Origin: Mycolicibacter acidiphilus
GTDB taxonomy: Bacteria > Actinomycetota > Actinomycetes > Mycobacteriales > Mycobacteriaceae
Assembly: GCF_018455725.1 (NCBI RefSeq)
Contig: NZ_JAHCLR010000001.1
Coordinates: forward strand, 186,001-250,000
Reading direction: 5' to 3'
DNA length: 64,000 nt
Shown here: positions 60,182-64,000 of the stretch, one piece after another
Numbering within the stretch: the stretch's first letter is position 1
How the letters are laid out: each line of letters opens with the position of its first letter
Notes under the pieces: model-generated
Told to the model about the DNA's origin: nothing
The model's input: only the letters and a program-made list of their open reading frames with translations
Database searches by the model: none
Program-made: the position numbers and the translations under genes

Positions 60182-61306
60182 CTACTTTCCGACGGCGTCG
60201 AGGCTGGCCTGGGTGGCGTCGAGCAGTTCCTTCCAGGATTTCTCGAACTTGGCGACGCCCTCGTCCTCGAGTACCTGGAACACGTCGGCCAGGTCGATCC
60301 CGACCGCGGTCAACTGATCGAACACCTGCTGCGCGGCCGCACCGGTGCCGGTGACGGTGTCACCGCGGATCTCACCGTGGTCGGCGACCGCCTCGATCGT
60401 CTTCTCCGGCAACGTGTTCACGGTGTGCGGCGCCGCCAATTCGGTGACGTACAGGGTGTCCGGGTAGGCCGGGTTCTTCACCCCGGTCGACGCCCACAGT
60501 GGCCGCTGCACCCGGGCACCGTCAGCCTTCAGCGCGGCGTAGCGGGTGCCGGCGAACACCTCCTCGAACGCTGCGTAGGCCAGCTGTGCGTTGGCGATGC
60601 CGGCCTTGCCGCGCAGCGCCAGTGCGTCCGCCGAGCCGACCTTGTCCAGCCGGTTGTCGATCTCGGTGTCCACTCGGGAAACGAAGAACGAGGCCACCGA
60701 GTGCAGCTTGGACAGGTCGTGTCCGCCGGCCTTGGCCGCCTCCAGACCGGCCAGGTAGGCATCCATCACCTCGCGGTGCCGCTGCACCGAGAAGATCAGC
60801 GTGACGTTCACCGAGATGCCTTCGGCCAGCACCGCGGTGATCGCCGGCAGACCGGCCTTGGTCGCCGGGATCTTGATCAACAGGTTCGGCCGGTCGACGA
60901 TCTTCCACAGTTCGATCGCCTGCAGCACGGTCTTGTCGGTGTCATGTGCCAGCCGCGGGTCGACCTCGATCGACACCCGGCCGTCGACGCCGTCGGAGGC
61001 CTCCCAGGCGCCGCGCAGCACGTCGCACGCGTTGCGCACGTCGTCGGTGGTGGCCGTGCGGATGACGGCGTCCACGTCGGCGCCGCGGGCCGCGAGCTCG
61101 TTGAGCTGCGCGTCGTAGGCGTTGCCGTGCTGCAGTGCGTTACCGAAGATCGTGGGGTTCGTGGTGACCCCGACGACGCTGCGGGTCTCGGTGAGCTCCT
61201 TGAGGTTGCCGGAGGTCAGCCGATCCCGGGACAGGTCGTCCAGCCAGACCGAGACGCCGACCGCGCTCAGGGCGGCCAGGTTGGGGTTCTGAGTCGATGA
61301 CGTCAT
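60182..61306 (-). CDS. tal: Transaldolase
   Basis: The protein has 374 residues. [15 protein letters not shown] and the Schiff-base lysine in [16 protein letters not shown] (about residue 140) identify it, and [13 protein letters not shown] and [15 protein letters not shown] follow. The long form of about 370 residues is usual for actinobacteria. GAGGGAG lies before the ATG. It lies 50 bases after tkt and two bases before zwf2. Confidence 0.97.
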   Translation of the reverse strand: MTSSTQNPNLAALSAVGVSVWLDDLSRDRLTSGNLKELTETRSVVGVTTNPTIFGNALQHGNAYDAQLNELAARGADVDAVIRTATTDDVRNACDVLRGAWEASDGVDGRVSIEVDPRLAHDTDKTVLQAIELWKIVDRPNLLIKIPATKAGLPAITAVLAEGISVNVTLIFSVQRHREVMDAYLAGLEAAKAGGHDLSKLHSVASFFVSRVDTEIDNRLDKVGSADALALRGKAGIANAQLAYAAFEEVFAGTRYAALKADGARVQRPLWASTGVKNPAYPDTLYVTELAAPHTVNTLPEKTIEAVADHGEIRGDTVTGTGAAAQQVFDQLTAVGIDLADVFQVLEDEGVAKFEKSWKELLDATQASLDAVGK

Positions 61307-61356
61307 GTTCGTACTCCCTCTCGGTGTGATCGTCGGTTAGCGAATCGGTTGGCGAG

Positions 61357-63447
61357 TCAGTTGTCCAAGGCACGTTCGGCGGCGGCGGCGACGGCCTCGG
61401 GGGTGAAACCGAACTCGCGGAACAGGGTCTGGTAGTCCGCGGAGGCCCCGAAGTGCTCGATCGAGACGATCTGCCCGGTGTCACCCACCAGCTTATGCCA
61501 GCACTGGGCGATGCCGGCCTCGACGGCGACGCGGGCCGAGACCGTCGGCGGCAGCACCGCGTCGCGGTAGGAGGCCGGCTGCGACTCGAACCACTCCACG
61601 CACGGCATCGACACGACGCGGGCGTGGATGTCCTTGTCGGCCAACAGTTTCTGTGCAGCAACCGCCAGTTGCACCTCGGAGCCGGTGGCGATCAGCACCA
61701 CGTCGGGCTCGCCCGACCCGCCGTCGCTGAGCACGTAGCCGCCGCGGGCCACCCCGTCGGCGTCGGTGCCCTCGAGGATCGGCAGGCCCTGGCGGGTCAG
61801 GATCAGCCCGACCGGGCCGCTGTCGGCGCCGCGGGCCAGCACGGTGCGCCAGGCGTGGGCGGTCTCGTTGGCGTCAGCCGGACGCACCACCGCCAGCCGC
61901 GGGATCGCCCGCAGCGCGGCCAGGTGCTCGATCGGCTGGTGGGTCGGGCCGTCCTCGCCGAGGCCGATCGAGTCATGCGTCCACACGTAGATCGGGTCGA
62001 TGTCCATCAGCGACGCCAACCGCACCGCCGGGCGCATGTAGTCGGAGAACTGCAGGAACGTGCCGCCGTAGGCGCGGGTCGGGCCGTGCAGCACGATGCC
62101 GGACAGGATCGCGCCCATCGCGTGCTCACGGATGCCGAAGTGCAGCGTGCGGCCGTACGGGTTCGCGCTGTACTCGCGGGTGGTGATCGACGCCGGCCCG
62201 AACGAATCGGCGCCGTCCATCGTGGTGTTGTTGCTGCCGGCCAGATCCGCTGAGCCGCCCCACAATTCGGGCAGCTTCGGGCCGACCGCGGAGAGTACCT
62301 TGCCGGACGCCGCCCGGGTGGCGACCGCCTTGGAGCCGGGCTCCCACTGCGGCAGGTCCGCGTCCCAGCCGTCCGGGAGCTGTCCGGCCAGCAGCCGGTC
62401 CAGCAGCGCCTTGCGCTCCGGTTCGCGCTTGGCCCACGCCTCGAACTCACCCTGCCAGGCGTCGTGCGCCTCCTTGCCGCGGGCCACCAGCCCCCGGGTG
62501 TGGGTGATGACGTCCGGGCGCACGTCGAACGACTTCTCCGGGTCGAATCCGAGGGCGGTCTTGGTGGCGGCGACCTCGTCGGGGCCGAGCGCCGAACCGT
62601 GGATGCCGCCGGTGTTCATCTTGTTCGGTGCCGGGTAGCCGATGATCGTGCGGACCGAGATGAACGACGGCTTGTCGGTGACGGCCTTGGCGTTGGTGAT
62701 CGCCTCTTCGAGCGCGGTGACGTTCTCTCCGCCCTCGACCTCCTGCACGTGCCAGCCGTAGGCGCGGTAGCGCGCGGCGGTGTCCTCGCACAGGGCGATG
62801 TTCGTGTCGTCCTCGATCGAGATCTTGTTGTGGTCGTAGAACACGATCAGGTTGCCGAGCTGCTGCACGGCCGCCAGCGAACTCGCCTCGCTGGTCACGC
62901 CCTCCTCGATGTCGCCGTCGGAGGCGATCACGAAGACGTAGTGGTCGAACGGGCTGGTGCCTGGCACGGCGTCCGGGTCGAACAGGCCGCGCTCGTAGCG
63001 GGATGCCATCGCCATGCCGACCGAGGAGGCCAGCCCCTGGCCGAGCGGCCCGGTGGTGATCTCCACGCCCTTGGTGTGGCCGTGCTCCGGGTGGCCGGGG
63101 GTCTTGGAGCCCCAGGTCCGCAGCGCTTCGAGGTCGGACAGTTCCAGACCGAATCCGCCCAGGTACAGCTGGATGTACAGGGTCAGGCAGGAGTGGCCCG
63201 GGGAGAGGACGAACCGGTCCCGGCCCAGCCAGTGCGGGTCGGACGGGTCGTGCCGCATCACCCGCTGGAACAGCGTGTACGCCAGCGGTGCGAGGCTCAT
63301 CGCGGTGCCCGGGTGGCCGTTGCCGACCTTCTGTACGGCGTCGGCCGCCAGAACTCGGGCGGTGTCCACGGCGACTGAATCGATCTCTGCCCAGTCGGCG
63401 GGATGATGCGGTCGGGTCAGGGCGGAGATCTCTTCAACAGTGGTCAC
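61357..63447 (-). CDS. tkt: Transketolase
   Basis: The protein has 696 residues. The thiamine-diphosphate motif runs from ASDGDIEEGVTSEA to FYDHNKISIEDDT at about residues 165-200. GNGHPGTAMSLAPLAY near the start and the C-terminal pyrimidine-domain motif YVWTHDSIGLGEDGPTHQPIEH are intact. It closes the non-oxidative branch with tal and rpe. The start is GTG 63447 with GAGG 12 bases before it; TAGTGT at 63489-63494 is a likely -10 for the whole leftward operon. Confidence 0.98.
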   Translation of the reverse strand: MTTVEEISALTRPHHPADWAEIDSVAVDTARVLAADAVQKVGNGHPGTAMSLAPLAYTLFQRVMRHDPSDPHWLGRDRFVLSPGHSCLTLYIQLYLGGFGLELSDLEALRTWGSKTPGHPEHGHTKGVEITTGPLGQGLASSVGMAMASRYERGLFDPDAVPGTSPFDHYVFVIASDGDIEEGVTSEASSLAAVQQLGNLIVFYDHNKISIEDDTNIALCEDTAARYRAYGWHVQEVEGGENVTALEEAITNAKAVTDKPSFISVRTIIGYPAPNKMNTGGIHGSALGPDEVAATKTALGFDPEKSFDVRPDVITHTRGLVARGKEAHDAWQGEFEAWAKREPERKALLDRLLAGQLPDGWDADLPQWEPGSKAVATRAASGKVLSAVGPKLPELWGGSADLAGSNNTTMDGADSFGPASITTREYSANPYGRTLHFGIREHAMGAILSGIVLHGPTRAYGGTFLQFSDYMRPAVRLASLMDIDPIYVWTHDSIGLGEDGPTHQPIEHLAALRAIPRLAVVRPADANETAHAWRTVLARGADSGPVGLILTRQGLPILEGTDADGVARGGYVLSDGGSGEPDVVLIATGSEVQLAVAAQKLLADKDIHARVVSMPCVEWFESQPASYRDAVLPPTVSARVAVEAGIAQCWHKLVGDTGQIVSIEHFGASADYQTLFREFGFTPEAVAAAAERALDN

Positions 63448-63488
63448 GAAAGTTCAGATCCTCATCGTCGGCAAACCGGTTGGCTCTC

Positions 63489-63494
63489 ACACTA
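63489..63494 (-). promoter_or_regulatory. Candidate -10 of the tkt-tal-zwf2-opcA-pgl operon
   Basis: TAGTGT on the minus strand would start transcription near 63482, about 35 bases before GTG 63447. Confidence 0.45.
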
Positions 63495-63643
63495 GTGCCG
63501 GGTCGCGGCCTGTGCAGTGGCGAGGCGCGAATATCGCGGAATGCGACATATCACAGTGGCCTCGGGAATACCGCGTGCAACTTCGTCCCCGCTGGAAACC
63601 CGCTGCTCCGACCCTGCGATTCGGTGCAGGCGGTGTCGCGGTC

Positions 63644-63649
63644 TACCAT
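63644..63649 (+). promoter_or_regulatory. Candidate -10 for ctaB
   Basis: TACCAT fits TANNNT in the 252-base divergent gap. The leader would be about 44 bases and contains TAGGAG. Confidence 0.4.
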
Positions 63650-63699
63650 CGTCCGTAGTAGAAGCTGCTGTCGCTGCTGCGATCCCTAGGAGTCATCAC

Positions 63700-64000
63700 G
63701 TGAGTATTCGGGAGCGCGCTTCGTCGCGCCGAATACGCAGTGTGCTGCTGGCCTATCTGTCGTTGACGAAGCCGCGCATCATCGAGTTGCTGCTGGTCAC
63801 GACCATTCCGGCGATGCTTCTGGCCGAGCGCGGCGCGGTGGACACCAAGCACCTGGTACTCATCTTGAACACCGTGTTCGGCGGGATGCTCGCCGCTGCG
63901 GGCGCACACACGCTGAACTGCGTGGTCGACGCCGACATCGACAAGATGATGAAACGCACCGCGCGCCGGCCGCTGGCGCGGGACGCGGTGCCGCAGCGTG
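63700..64000 (+). CDS. ctaB: Protoheme IX farnesyltransferase, 3' end outside the window
   Basis: The first 100 residues are present and open at the right edge. It attaches a farnesyl group to heme B to make heme O for cytochrome oxidase. The first membrane helices ([19 protein letters not shown]) and the prenyl-diphosphate motif [20 protein letters not shown] are visible. GTG 63700 has TAGGAG seven bases upstream and agrees with the family N-terminus [15 protein letters not shown]. It is divergent from tkt, the usual actinobacterial arrangement. Confidence 0.95.
   Translation, partial: MSIRERASSRRIRSVLLAYLSLTKPRIIELLLVTTIPAMLLAERGAVDTKHLVLILNTVFGGMLAAAGAHTLNCVVDADIDKMMKRTARRPLARDAVPQR

Overview
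This is high-GC actinobacterial DNA. Gene content and order point to a mycobacterium: the pyrimidine operon, the mihF-gmk-rpoZ-coaBC-metK run, priA, fmt-rsmB, the riboflavin genes with lprG-P55, uvrC-rapZ-yvcK-whiA, gap-pgk-tpiA, and the pentose-phosphate run ending in ctaB. From memory, the backbone follows the Mycobacterium tuberculosis order from about Rv1377c to Rv1451. The accessory genes differ: there is no PE/PPE pair after pyrF and no lprH before uvrC. A non-tuberculous mycobacterium is likely.

Region by region. (1) 1-9098: a truncated methyltransferase runs leftwards. Then comes pyrR-pyrB-pyrC-membrane protein-carA-carB-pyrF, a tightly overlapped de novo UMP operon with a candidate PyrR-binding hairpin in its leader and a palindromic element between carA and carB. 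(2) 9102-14263: an accessory block with three small secreted proteins (one built of four 17-residue repeats), a GH15 trehalase and a first glucose-6-phosphate dehydrogenase (zwf1). (3) 14724-18662: mihF, gmk, rpoZ, coaBC and metK, ending at a strong hairpin. (4) 18768-26454: a CHAP-domain protein, a flavin monooxygenase, two esterases, a YhhN membrane protein, a VWA protein and a helicase-degenerate PriA. (5) 26591-36947: fmt, rsmB, rpe, ribD, the convergent lprG-P55 pair, ribE, an extra membrane coiled-coil gene, ribBA, ribH and a PH-like membrane protein. (6) 37013-41983: uvrC, rapZ, yvcK, whiA. (7) 42116-48649: mmpS-mmpL, a hydrolase, a DsbA-like protein and a large membrane protein. (8) 48742-51800: gap, pgk, tpiA. 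(9) 51847-54269: a three-gene, locally AT-rich cassette that looks like a type VII secretion substrate pair plus a membrane protein. It is the best candidate here for an undescribed system. (10) 54396-64000: secG, an amidohydrolase, then pgl-opcA-zwf2-tal-tkt leftwards and the start of ctaB.

The genes connect through metabolism. PRPP, carbamoyl phosphate and aspartate feed UMP synthesis. Trehalase and the two G6PDs direct sugar into the oxidative pentose-phosphate branch, and OpcA, Pgl, Tal, Tkt and Rpe complete that pathway. Ribulose-5-phosphate and GTP feed riboflavin synthesis.

Many genes carry a TANNNT -10 hexamer 6-7 bases before the start codon (lipI, fmt, rpe, lprG, ribE, uvrC, secG, the amidohydrolase, the CHAP gene and its divergent neighbour). 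This suggests leaderless transcripts, and I used it to choose several starts. All assignments come from reading the sequence and from knowledge of the families; no searches were run.
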